Shown here: positions 33,367 to 41,550 of the stretch, piece by piece
Layout of the letters: each line of letters starts with the position of its first letter
Numbering within the stretch: position 1 is the first letter of the stretch
Assembly (NCBI GenBank): GCA_963763955.1
Contig: CAVXQP010000028.1
Coordinates: 1 to 64,000, forward strand
Direction: 5' to 3'
Length of the DNA stretch: 64,000 nucleotides
Source: DASUPK01 sp963763955
Lineage (GTDB): Bacteria; Actinomycetota; Thermoleophilia; Solirubrobacterales; 70-9
Notes under the pieces: generated by a model
Seen by the model: only the letters and a program-made list of their open reading frames with translations
Database searches by the model: none
Told to the model about the DNA's origin: nothing
Translations under genes and position numbers: made by a program

Positions 33367-33957
33367 CTACGCCGGGACGCCGAGCAGCGCCGCCTCCACC
33401 TCGCGGAGACGGTCGACGTCCCCGCGGATCCCGGCCACGGCGTCGTTGAAGAGGAAGGCTTCGGCGAGCCGGACGATGGCGTAGCCGAGCGTTGCCGGAT
33501 CGACCCGTGGCTCGTAGGTGCCGGCCTCCGCCTCCTCCGAGATCAGGCCGGCGATCAGCTCGACCATCCGCGGCTGCACCAGCCCCGCCCCCGAGGCGAT
33601 GATCCGCAGCGCGGCCTCGCGCTCCTGCTCGACGAAGGCGCGGAGGGCCGGAGCGTCGGCGAGCGCCCGGTTGAACCGGTCGAAGGTGTCGAGCAGTCCG
33701 GGGCCGCCCTTGCCCCTCAGCCCGGAGCGCGCCTCGGCGAGCACCGGCTCGGTGGCGCGGATGATCACCTCGCCGATCAGCTTCTCCCGCGAGCCGAACC
33801 AGCGGTAGATCGTCGCCCTGCCCAGGCCGAGCTCCGCGGCGATCGCCTGGACGTCGATCCGGCGGCCCCGCAGGTAATGGTGGAGCCCGGCGTCGATCAC
33901 GTCATCGCGGCTGGCGGCCGCGGGCCGGCCTCGGCTTCCCTGACTGGTTTGTCGCAT
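33367..33957 (-). CDS. TetR-family (QsdR-like) transcriptional regulator
   Basis: The 196-residue protein starts with a disordered MRQTSQGSRGRPAAASRD stretch, then the HTH (IDVQAIAAELGLGRATIYRWFGS). The C-terminal domain resembles the QsdR group (EQEREAALRIIASGAGLVQPRMV). It lies 51 bases downstream of the P450 gene on the same strand and probably shares its transcript. The perfect palindrome in front of the P450 gene is a good candidate for its binding site. Confidence 0.88.
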   Translation of the reverse strand: MRQTSQGSRGRPAAASRDDVIDAGLHHYLRGRRIDVQAIAAELGLGRATIYRWFGSREKLIGEVIIRATEPVLAEARSGLRGKGGPGLLDTFDRFNRALADAPALRAFVEQEREAALRIIASGAGLVQPRMVELIAGLISEEAEAGTYEPRVDPATLGYAIVRLAEAFLFNDAVAGIRGDVDRLREVEAALLGVPA

Positions 33958-34008
33958 CCCAGGGAATCTAAGCCGCTCAGCGGGCCCGGTGGAAGGGGCG
34001 GTGGCCGC

Positions 34009-35259
34009 CTACCAGCGGACCGGCAGCGTCTTCAGCTGGTTGAGGAAGGCCGAGATGGCGGGCTCGGGCCTGCCCGCCAGCTCCATCTGCGGGAAACGGC
34101 GCAAAGTCTCCTCAAAGAGGATCCGCAGCTCGAGCCGGGCCAGGGCGGCGCCGAGACAGAAGTGTCGCCCGCCCGCGCCGAACGCCTGGTGCTCGGGGTT
34201 GCGCTGGACGTCGAAGCGGTCGGGATCCTCATAGCGGTCCTCGTCCCGGTTGGACGAGACGTACCACATGATCACCTTCTCACCCTCCTTGACCGGGCAG
34301 CCGGCGATCTCGGCGTCGCGGGTCGCGGTGCGGCGGAAGTGTGCGAAGGCCGGGTACATACGCAGGCATTCCTCAACGGCGCCCGGGATCAGGCCCGGGT
34401 CGTCGACGAGCATCTCCATCTGCTCGGGGTGCTCGAGCAGCGCCCTCATGCCGCTCGTGTAGGTCGCCTTGGTCGAGTCGTTGCCGGCGGCCATCAGCAG
34501 GAAGAAGCCCATGACGATCTCGTGCTCCTCGAGCTTCTCTCCCTCGATTTCGGCGTGGACGAGGACGCTCGTCAGGTCGTCGGTGGGGTTCTCCCGCCGT
34601 TCGGCGATCAGCAGGCGGCAGCGCTCGAAGATCTCCGGGATGTCCTTCTCGAGGATCTCGTCGAGGCCGCCAGGGTTGAGGTCTTCGTCCCCGAGACCCA
34701 GCGCGGAGTTCATCAAGCGGGCCCAGATCGCGTCGTCCTCCGGATCGATGCCCATGAAGCTGCCGATCACCCGGGAGACGACCGGCTGGGCCACGTCGGT
34801 GACCAGGTCGCAGCCGCCGCGGCCGGCGACCCCGTCGAGGACGCCTTCGGTGATGCCGCGGATCCGGCCCTCGTGCTCGGCGATCCGCTTCGGCGTAAAG
34901 CCCTTCTGGAACAGCATCTTGAGTCGGTCGTGCTTGGGCGGGTCCTGGGCGATGAACATGCCGCGGGCGAGCTCGATAGGGATGGCATGGTCCAGCCCGG
35001 TGACGCCGCCACGCTCGGAGGAATAGGTCTCGTGGTCGAGGCTGACCTCGCGGATGTCCGCGGCGTTGGTGACCGACCAGAATCCCTTCTCGTCGGGGTA
35101 CTCGTTGATCTCCGACCAGTGGACGGGGCAACGCCCGCGCAACTCCTTGAAGACTTCGTACGGGGGGCCGTCCTCCCAGTGCTCGCGGTCGGTGACGTCC
35201 AGGGCCTCGAGGTCGCTCAGATCGCCGTTGGCCAGCTGCTGATCGGGCGGTTTGCTCAC
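34009..35259 (-). CDS. cytochrome P450
   Basis: The 416-residue soluble P450 has the oxygen-binding I-helix MAAGNDSTKATYTSG, the ExxR pair EECLR, and the haem loop FGAGGRHFCLGAALARLEL with the proximal cysteine. DHETYSSERGG and AQDPPKHDRLKMLFQKGF are typical of the CYP-type hydroxylases for steroid- or fatty-acid-like substrates, but the substrate cannot be told. GTG 35259 gives the standard length; the frame is open further upstream but that part is not P450-like. A 20-bp palindrome lies 12 bases ahead of this start. Confidence 0.92.
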   Translation of the reverse strand: MSKPPDQQLANGDLSDLEALDVTDREHWEDGPPYEVFKELRGRCPVHWSEINEYPDEKGFWSVTNAADIREVSLDHETYSSERGGVTGLDHAIPIELARGMFIAQDPPKHDRLKMLFQKGFTPKRIAEHEGRIRGITEGVLDGVAGRGGCDLVTDVAQPVVSRVIGSFMGIDPEDDAIWARLMNSALGLGDEDLNPGGLDEILEKDIPEIFERCRLLIAERRENPTDDLTSVLVHAEIEGEKLEEHEIVMGFFLLMAAGNDSTKATYTSGMRALLEHPEQMEMLVDDPGLIPGAVEECLRMYPAFAHFRRTATRDAEIAGCPVKEGEKVIMWYVSSNRDEDRYEDPDRFDVQRNPEHQAFGAGGRHFCLGAALARLELRILFEETLRRFPQMELAGRPEPAISAFLNQLKTLPVRW

Positions 35260-35271
35260 CGCTCCGCACAA

Positions 35272-35291
35272 TACTGGCTGATCAGCCAGTA
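35272..35291. promoter_or_regulatory. perfect 20-bp palindromic operator ahead of the P450 gene
   Basis: TACTGGCTGATCAGCCAGTA is its own reverse complement over all 20 bases. It lies 13-32 bases upstream of the P450 start and only seven from the end of the PhyH gene. Size and placement fit a TetR operator; the TetR gene is next in the same unit. Confidence 0.75.
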
Positions 35292-35297
35292 GCGAGG

Positions 35298-36260
35298 CTA
35301 AGAGGCGCGCCCGAGGCGGCGGCGAAGCGCCCGCAGGCGCTCGCGTCCCTTGGCCGAGCGCCGCAGGCGGTTCTCGAACCGGTAGCGAAGGGACGTCCGG
35401 AGCGGCAGGCGCACCTCGCGGCCCGCATAGAAGTGCGGTTGGACGCGCCCGGTCGAGATGTCCACCACCCGCCGCCACGAGTAGTGCCCAAGCGGCGGAT
35501 CGGAGTAGAGGGGCGAGTAGTAGCGGCTGTTCTCGAAGTAGCAGTGGGTGACCTGAGACTTGCGCGTGCTCGCCGGGTCGCCTATGGGGTCGCCGCCGTG
35601 GAGGAGGTTCGCCGCCCAGATCAGCGCCTGGCCGCGCCGCAGCGACACTGTCTCTTTCTCCAGGCCCGCCTCGTCGAGCAGTTCCCGGACGAACCTGTTG
35701 TAGACGTCGTATTGCTCGTCGCGGTTCGAGTACGTGCTGCCGGCAAGATCGAGATCGTGGAGCTCGAACACGGGGAGCTTGTGGCTCGCCGGGTAGTAGT
35801 GGAGCGGCCCGCTCTGCGGGCGAACGTCCTCGAGGGCGATCCAGACGCCCGCCATGTACCTGGGTGGCAGTGAGTTGAAGTGCAGGAGGTCGCTGTGAGT
35901 CGGCTGTTGCGTCCCCCGGCGGAAGTTCAGGGTCTGGAAAGGGACCGGGCGGCGGCGGTAGAGCGCCTGTAGGGTCGCGAGGACGGTCTCGTCGGTGGCG
36001 AGCTTGCGCACGGCCGGAACGAAGGTCCAGGCGTCCTGGACGCGATTGCCTCCTGCGTCGTACTCGTCCTCGAGCGTCTCGTCGATCTCGTCGGCGAGGT
36101 TGTCGAAGTCCGCACGGTCGAGGTCGAAGACGACGTATCCGCGATCGGCAAACGCCTGAACGCGATCCCGCATCACGTCGTCGAGGTCGGCGTTCTCCAG
36201 CTCACGGGAGAAGAACGGCGATTCGAACCACGGGAGATTGAGCCTCGAGCCCGCTTCCAT
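35298..36260 (-). CDS. phytanoyl-CoA dioxygenase (PhyH) family protein
   Basis: The 320-residue protein has the iron-binding HxD motif in THSDLLHFNSLPPRY (about residue 147), a plausible distal ligand in LLHGGDPIG and the 2-oxoglutarate-binding arginine in STRKSQVTHCYF. Family members hydroxylate alkyl chains or natural products with Fe(II) and 2-oxoglutarate. ATG 36260 gives a normal start (MEAGSRLNLPWFESP). The basic C-terminus (RRSAKGRERLRALRRR) is unusual. Ten bases separate it from the methyltransferase gene. Confidence 0.85.
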   Translation of the reverse strand: MEAGSRLNLPWFESPFFSRELENADLDDVMRDRVQAFADRGYVVFDLDRADFDNLADEIDETLEDEYDAGGNRVQDAWTFVPAVRKLATDETVLATLQALYRRRPVPFQTLNFRRGTQQPTHSDLLHFNSLPPRYMAGVWIALEDVRPQSGPLHYYPASHKLPVFELHDLDLAGSTYSNRDEQYDVYNRFVRELLDEAGLEKETVSLRRGQALIWAANLLHGGDPIGDPASTRKSQVTHCYFENSRYYSPLYSDPPLGHYSWRRVVDISTGRVQPHFYAGREVRLPLRTSLRYRFENRLRRSAKGRERLRALRRRLGRAS

Positions 36261-36270
36261 GCCGCCGAGA

Positions 36271-37044
36271 TTACCCCGACGGGTCACGATCCATGTGATC
36301 GCTCGTCGCGGCGGCGACCACCAGCAGCCGCACGTGCTCACGGTCGTGCGCGACGGTGTCGAAGCCGACGAGCTCGAGCGGCACGCGCGCGAGCAGCTCG
36401 CCGACCTCCTCACGGGAGTACTCGCGAAGGTAGGTGATCTCGTCCCGCTCGAAGTGCCGCCCGCTGCCTTCGATGAGGTCGAACAGCACGAGGCCTCGCT
36501 GGGACAATTGCCCGGCGAGATTCCTAAGCGCGAGCTCGAACGACGGATAGAGGTGCTTGAACGTGAGCGAGGAGATCACCGTGTCGACCGGGGTGTCCAG
36601 TCGCGCGGATTCGGCGTCCCCCTCGACGAACTCGATCCTGGGGTCCGGGAACTCCCGGCTCAGGTACCGGACGTTTTCCGCGGAGAGGTCCAGGCCCACC
36701 CAGCGGCGGAATGGAACCGATCGCTCCAGACAGGCTCGGAGGATTCGCCCGTATCCCGGCCCGACCTCGAGCACCGTGCGGTCGGGCCCGAAGCCGTGAT
36801 GCGCCACCGCACGGTCTACGAATGCGTCGCCCGTCAGCTTCTTGCCCCACGTCAGCTCGGGCCCGGGTGCCGTGGCGCGCCAGCGGGACTTCGCCAGCTC
36901 GGGGGCGTCGCTCGCGCGCACCACCCGCTCCGAGCGGCGGCGATCGGCGCGGTCGACGAGCCGGGAGGCCGCCGGCAGGGACCGGAGGCGCCGCTTGATC
37001 CGGCTGAGCCGCGCAGGGCCGATCACGTTCGCGACGGATCTCAC
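36271..37044 (-). CDS. class I SAM-dependent methyltransferase
   Basis: The 257-residue product has motif I VLEVGPGYGRIL near residue 90, the acidic motif II VGLDLSAENVRYL and the post-I segment FVEGDAESARL. A basic N-terminal region of about 60 residues precedes the fold. Substrate unknown; its position directly upstream of the PhyH gene suggests a small modification pathway with the PhyH and P450 enzymes. Confidence 0.88.
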   Translation of the reverse strand: MRSVANVIGPARLSRIKRRLRSLPAASRLVDRADRRRSERVVRASDAPELAKSRWRATAPGPELTWGKKLTGDAFVDRAVAHHGFGPDRTVLEVGPGYGRILRACLERSVPFRRWVGLDLSAENVRYLSREFPDPRIEFVEGDAESARLDTPVDTVISSLTFKHLYPSFELALRNLAGQLSQRGLVLFDLIEGSGRHFERDEITYLREYSREEVGELLARVPLELVGFDTVAHDREHVRLLVVAAATSDHMDRDPSG

Positions 37045-37077
37045 CTGGGCACCTTAGGGGCTGGCTGGCCAGCTTTT

Positions 37078-38048
37078 CTACGGATGTCGGCGTTTCGCCT
37101 TGCGGTTCGCGTTGAATGTCCGCATCACCGAGGGAAGCGCCTCGATCAGGTCCCGCTGCCAGTAGGGCCAGCTGTGGATGCCCGGGCCGTAGTCGTCCCA
37201 GGTGTGAGGGATTCCGAGGGAGAGCAGGCGCTGGTGGAGCGAGACGCTCATCGTCTCGACGCCGTTCTCAATGGGATCGAAGGGCCTGCCGGGCGAGTCG
37301 AGCGGACCCGGCTGGCCGTTGCCGGTGTCGATGACTAGCCGCATTCCCCTGAGGTTGGCGGCGAGGTCCCAAGGATTGTGCGCGCGCCAGTTGGCCTCGT
37401 CCAGGGTCCGGTCGCCGAACTGGTCGCCCGGGAGGCCGCCATCGAACGGCGCCTCGATGTTGATGACCACGGCGACAGGCGCGTAGTTGACGATGTCGAC
37501 CGCCCCGGAGAAGCTGCCGGCCCAGGAGAACAGATCGGGATGGCGGGCCGCGTAGGTCATCGCCCCGAAGCCGCCCATCGAGAGCCCCGCGATCCACGGG
37601 CTCCGCGGCTCCGGTCGGCTCGGTAACGGTCGTCGATCGACGGGATCAGTTGCTGGATGTGGAAGGTCTCCCACTCCGGGGGACCGCCCTGACCGCGATT
37701 GACCCAGTTCGTGTACCAGCCGCCCTGGCCGCCGTCCGGCATCACCACGATCAGCTTGCGATGTCCGGTGATGCTCTCGACGGCGCCCTTGTCTGTCCAG
37801 GAGCGATAGTCGTCGAAGGAGCCATGGAGTAGGTAGAGCACCGGGTAGCGCCGGGGCTTCTGCTCGCGATAGCGGGCGGGCAGCAGGACCCTGACGTGGG
37901 TCGGCGTGCCGAGCGCCGGCGTCGAGAGCGTGAGGTCGAGCAGCCGCGAGTCGAGGCGCTGCGAGGCGAGCAGCGTGATGCCGTGGTCCGCCGAGGCTGC
38001 CGGCGCAGTCCCCGCGAGGGCGGCGACCGCGGACACCAGAGCAGCCAT
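37078..38048 (-). CDS. secreted alpha/beta-hydrolase esterase (Ag85/esterase D type), frameshifted
   Basis: An N-terminal signal peptide (ALVSAVAALAGTAPAASA) is followed by the family start TPTHVRVLLPARYRE and YPVLYLLHGSFDDYRSW, with the oxyanion loop, then WYTNWVNRGQGGPPEWETF. The nucleophile motif IAGLSMGGFGAM appears in another frame; one base seems to be missing at about 37595. The rest (NPWDLAANLRGMRLVID, HTWDDYGPGIHSWPYWQ, catalytic His) follows. Corrected length about 324 residues. Probably hydrolyses or transfers acyl groups outside the cell. Confidence 0.82.
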
Positions 38049-38102
38049 GAGGGGCCCTCCACACCTACTGGCGGGAGGCTACTCCCTGTAAGGTCGCCCG
38101 CC

Positions 38103-38937
38103 GTGAACGCGAAGAGATCAGCGGACGTCCCTGCCGGAGAGGCAAGCGGCGACGCCCCCGGACGCGGCCGGCTCGAGGGCCGCCGGATCCTGGTCGTGGG
38201 CGGCGGCCAGGAGGAGCACGGCCTCGAGGACCCGCCGATCGGGAACGGCCGGGCGATGTCGGTGCTGTTCGGGCGTGAGGGTGCCTCTGTCGCGGTAGCC
38301 GACCTGAACGAAGCGAGCGCGGAGAAGACTGCCGAGATGGTCCGCGCGGAGGGGGCCACCGCCGAGGTGCTGGTCGCGGACGCGGCCGACGAGTCGGCGT
38401 CGGCCGCAATGTTCGAGGGGGCGTCAAGGCCTTGGGCGGTCTCGACGGCGTCGTCATGAACCTCGGCATCGGGGCGGGCTTCGCGATCCGCGGGACCAGC
38501 GCGGAGGAGTGGGATCGCGTCATGGCGGTCAACGTCCGCTCGCACTTCCTCGGCTGCAAGAACGCGCTTGGCGGCGATGAAGGAGGGCGGTGCGATCGTC
38601 CTGCTCGGCTCGATCGCGTCGCGGGAGGTGATGCCCTGTCCCGCCTACGCCGCATCGAAGGCCGCGCTCGAATCGCTTTGCCGCCAGTCCGCCGTGGAAG
38701 GTGCTCCGAAGATCCGGACGAACCTCTTCATCCCGGATTGATCGACACCTCACTCGGGCGGCTGGCCTCCCGGCGAGCCCCCTTCGAGATCAGGTGCGGA
38801 TTCCGGCGGGCCGACAGGGGAGCGGATGGGAGATCGCATACGGCGCCCTCTTCCTGCTCTCGAACGAGTCGAGCTACATGACCGGACAGCCCCTGATCGT
38901 CGACGGCGGCCTAAGCATCGGCCCGAGGGCGGGCTGA
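38103..38937 (+). CDS. short-chain dehydrogenase/reductase with four indels
   Basis: Parts of an SDR are spread over three frames. GTG 38103 begins an N-terminal region with the cofactor-binding segment RRILVVGGGQEEHGLEDPP and VAVADLNEASAEKT. Indels at about 38421, 38570, 38735 and 38770 then shift frames through GGLDGVVMNLGIGAGFAIRG, VLLGSIASREVMPCPAYAASKAALE (catalytic S-Y-K), NLFIPGLIDTSLGRL and the ending MTGQPLIVDGGLS. Corrected length would be about 277 residues. All catalytic residues are there, so sequencing error is more likely than decay, but this is the worst case in the window. The stop overlaps the next ATG. Confidence 0.7.
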
Positions 38938-39497
38938 TGGCGGACGACCCACGCATCCCGCCGCTGCCGCCGGAGGAGTGGAGCGGAGAGAACAAGAAGA
39001 TCCTCGATGCGGTCCCCGGCGGGGTCGAGAACCGCCTGGGCGACAACAACATCTTTCCGACCCTCGCGCAGCATGCGGACCTCTTCCGCGCCTGGCTTCG
39101 CTTCGGCGGATATCTGCTCACCTCCGGCAAGCTGCCCGGGCGCGACCGCGAGCTGCTCATTCTGCGGACAGCGGCCAACTGCCGGTCGTCCTACGAATGG
39201 GGGCAGCACGTCCGCATCTCGCTCGCTGGAGGCTTCGAGCGGGAGGTCGTCGACCGAGTGCTCGAGGGACCCGACGCCGAGGGTTGGAGCGCTCACGAGG
39301 CGGCCCTGCTGCGGGCAGCCGACGAGCTCCACCGGGACTCTCGGATCTCGGACGAGACCTGGACGGCGCTGGCGGAGAGCTATGACCCCGAGAAGCTGAT
39401 GGAAGCGACGATGGTCGTGGGCCACTACCAGATGCTCGCCGGCGCGCTGAACAGCTTCGGCGTCGAGCTGGACGAGGGCCTCGAGCCGCTCCCCTAG
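38937..39497 (+). CDS. carboxymuconolactone decarboxylase family protein
   Basis: The 186-residue all-helical protein matches the CMD/AhpD-like family: LFRAWLRFGGYLLTSGKLPGRDRELL, split here, then LRTAANCRSSYEWGQHVR and LRAADELHRDSRISDETW. The redox pair CxxC of AhpD is absent, only one cysteine is seen, so decarboxylase or hydrolase-like function is likelier than peroxidase. ATG 38937 overlaps the SDR stop (TGATG), suggesting a common pathway. Confidence 0.87.
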   Translation: MADDPRIPPLPPEEWSGENKKILDAVPGGVENRLGDNNIFPTLAQHADLFRAWLRFGGYLLTSGKLPGRDRELLILRTAANCRSSYEWGQHVRISLAGGFEREVVDRVLEGPDAEGWSAHEAALLRAADELHRDSRISDETWTALAESYDPEKLMEATMVVGHYQMLAGALNSFGVELDEGLEPLP

Positions 39498-39556
39498 GCC
39501 TCTACATGCGACGGTGCTCCGAGGCGTAGCCGAGGAGCAACCCGTATTTTGCTGGC

Positions 39557-40006
39557 GTGAAGCCGGTCAGCGTCTCGATCGAGGTTCCGACCTCGCCCCA
39601 GCGGGTCTACGAGTTCCTCGAGGTGCTCGGCAATCACGAGCAGTTCACGGACCACTTCATGGTCGACTGGCAGCTCTCGGGGCCGAAGAAAGGCGTGGGC
39701 GCCATGGCGAACGTCCGCGTGAGGGCCACCGCCGAGAAGGACTGGACCGACGTCGAGATCGTCGAGGCGGACTCCGGCCGGCGGCTGGTCGAGGAGACGA
39801 CCGGCGGACCGAGCGCCAAGAGGCGCACGCGAGGCACCTATATGCTCGAGCCGCTGCCTGGCGGGGGGACCAGGATCAACTTCGAGCTCGAGTTCGTCGA
39901 GCTCCCGCCCGGGGAGCGGCTGATGGGCCCGCTCAATCGCGCTTACGTGAAGCGGGTGAATAGAAAGGCGATGAAGCGCCTTGCGGAGCGACTGGCGGCG
40001 ATCTAG
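39557..40006 (+). CDS. SRPBCC (polyketide cyclase-like) protein
   Basis: The 149-residue protein has the START/Bet v1 helix-grip start VSVSIEVPTSPQRVYEFLEVL and the C-terminal helix NRAYVKRVNRKAMKRLAERL. It binds a hydrophobic ligand in such folds. GTG 39557. Its stop codon lies inside the target site of the IS element that follows: the duplicated hexamer TCTAGC includes the TAG stop. No other neighbours suggest a substrate. Confidence 0.85.
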   Translation: MKPVSVSIEVPTSPQRVYEFLEVLGNHEQFTDHFMVDWQLSGPKKGVGAMANVRVRATAEKDWTDVEIVEADSGRRLVEETTGGPSAKRRTRGTYMLEPLPGGGTRINFELEFVELPPGERLMGPLNRAYVKRVNRKAMKRLAERLAAI

Positions 40007-40007
40007 C

Positions 40008-41028
40008 TGTAGTTCCTACCCAGGTTGTTCCTGGAGCTCGGCGAGCCGAGAACCGGGCGGCCGGTGGCCGAGGGAGCCATGTCGTCTCCGGTAGTTGTAG
40101 TGGTCGAGCCAGAAGGGCAAAGCCTCTCTGCGCTCCCCCGAGGAGCTGAACACCCTCCCATAAGCCCATTCACGCAACATCGTCTGGATGAAGCGCTCGG
40201 CCTTGCCGTTGGTCTGAGGCCGGTAGGGACGGGTGCGAAGGTGTCTGAGCCCGAGCTCCTCGCAGGTCTCGGCGTGGATCGTCGAGATGTAGGGGGAGCC
40301 GTTGTCGGTCATCACCCGCTCAACCGCGATGCCGCGCTCCCCGAACCAGGCGACCGCGCGGCGAAGGAAGCCAGCCGCAGTGGGGCCCCGCTCGTCTGGG
40401 AGAACCTCGACGTAGGCGAGCCGGGTGGCGTCGTCGATCGCCACGTGGCAGCACTCCCAGCCGGCGCCCTGGCTGCGGTAGCGGGTGGTGAGGACCCGCT
40501 TGCCGGCGGCCCGGAAGCGCCCGAGCTTCTTGACGTCGACGTGGATCAGCTCGCCTGGCCTTGAGCGCTCGTAGCGGTTCGGCGGCTCGGGCGGCTGCAG
40601 ACGCGAGCGCTTGCCGAGGCCGATCCGCCGAAGCCAAAGCGAGACGGTCGATAGAGCCATGCCGAGGATCTCGGCGATCTCGGCGGCGGTCATCCGGAGG
40701 CGGCGAAGGCGCTCGATCGCCTCGACCCTTTGGGCGGGGGTCCTCGAGGGCACCCGCCTGGGAGCCGAGGAGCGGTCGGCCATCGACTCTCCCCGGCGCC
40801 GGCGGGCCACCCACTTGGCCACGGTTCTCTTGCTCACTCCGGCGGCCTCGGCGGCGCGGGCGTGGCTCCAGCCCTCCTCGACCACCCGCCTGGCAAGCAG
40901 CTCGCGCGAGTTCGGGCAGGTGGTGGCGTTAGCGTGAAGGTTCATCCGGTGTCCTCCTTGGTGCTGGTGGTTTCGACACCTCCCAGCCTCCAAGGAGGCC
41001 CGGATGAACAACGTTCTTAGGAGCTACA
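40008..41028 (-). mobile_element. IS481-family insertion sequence, 1021 bp, intact
   Basis: Both ends begin TGTAG and end CTACA. The left end at 40008 (TGTAGTTCCTACCCAGGTT) and the right end at 41028 (reverse complement TGTAGCTCCTAAGAACGTT) are imperfect inverted repeats of about 27 bases. The flanking hexamer TCTAGC occurs at 40002-40007 and again at 41029-41034, a clean target duplication. One transposase fills the element. The insertion spares both neighbours, falling just after the SRPBCC stop. Confidence 0.93.
40016..40945 (-). CDS. IS481-family transposase
   Basis: 309 residues from ATG 40945 (MNLHANATTCPNSRELLARR, the usual start). An N-terminal HTH pair (HARAAEAAGVSKRTVAKWVARR and TAAEIAEILGMALSTVSLWL) precedes the rve integrase core with the DDE residues in IHVDVKKLG, MTDNGSPYIS and GKAERFIQTMLREW. 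The end, RRRHGSLGHRPPGSRL, is standard. All catalytic residues are present and the frame is intact, so it may still be active. Confidence 0.95.
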   Translation of the reverse strand: MNLHANATTCPNSRELLARRVVEEGWSHARAAEAAGVSKRTVAKWVARRRRGESMADRSSAPRRVPSRTPAQRVEAIERLRRLRMTAAEIAEILGMALSTVSLWLRRIGLGKRSRLQPPEPPNRYERSRPGELIHVDVKKLGRFRAAGKRVLTTRYRSQGAGWECCHVAIDDATRLAYVEVLPDERGPTAAGFLRRAVAWFGERGIAVERVMTDNGSPYISTIHAETCEELGLRHLRTRPYRPQTNGKAERFIQTMLREWAYGRVFSSSGERREALPFWLDHYNYRRRHGSLGHRPPGSRLAELQEQPG

Positions 41029-41048
41029 TCTAGCTACATTGCGGGCCT

Positions 41049-41534
41049 GTGCGGGTAGGGAGATCAATCGTTGTGCTCGGAACCGCGGCGGCGCTCTGTC
41101 TCGGAGCGGGCTGCGGCTCGGACTCGAGCGGGGAGAGCACCCCGTCCGCTCCCACCCAGGTGTCGATCCCGACGCCGACCTCGCCGATCCCGACCACGAC
41201 GACCGCCGCTCCCGCCCCGGGCGGCGGGAAGAAGAAGACGCAGACGACCACCACCTCGAGCGCCCCGGCAAGCTGCACGATCCCCGACGCCTACCAGGAC
41301 TTCAGGTACACGGGCCTCGACTGCTCTGCGGCGGTTGCGGTGGCGCAGGCCTGGGACCAGAACGGCAAGACCTGCAACACCGTCGACAACCCCGAGTCGC
41401 CGATCGGCCCACAGCGGACCTGCTCGGTGGAGGGATTCAGCTGCACGGCAAAGCGGGATATCCACTCCGATGCCCGCTTCGTCACCTGCGCCCAGAGCGG
41501 CCAGAGCGTCCGCTTCACCTGGCTGCCGGCGTAA
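41049..41534 (+). CDS. secreted lipoprotein of unknown function
   Basis: The 161-residue product starts with a signal peptide and lipobox (LCLGAGC, lipid Cys22), then a low-complexity Thr/Pro/Ser linker (SIPTPTSPIPTTTTAAPAPG) and a small globular domain with six cysteines that may form disulfides (CSAAVAVAQAWDQNGKTC, TCSVEGFSC). GTG 41049 is 20 bases from the IS right end. Cell-surface anchored; role unknown. Confidence 0.75.
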   Translation: MRVGRSIVVLGTAAALCLGAGCGSDSSGESTPSAPTQVSIPTPTSPIPTTTTAAPAPGGGKKKTQTTTTSSAPASCTIPDAYQDFRYTGLDCSAAVAVAQAWDQNGKTCNTVDNPESPIGPQRTCSVEGFSCTAKRDIHSDARFVTCAQSGQSVRFTWLPA

Positions 41535-41550
41535 CCAGGGGCGAAGCCGC

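Noticed and set aside
37055..37076. Hairpin GCTGG-CTGG-CCAGC followed by TTTT as a terminator
   Set aside because: The T run is on the plus strand but both flanking genes are on the minus strand, so it cannot end their transcripts.
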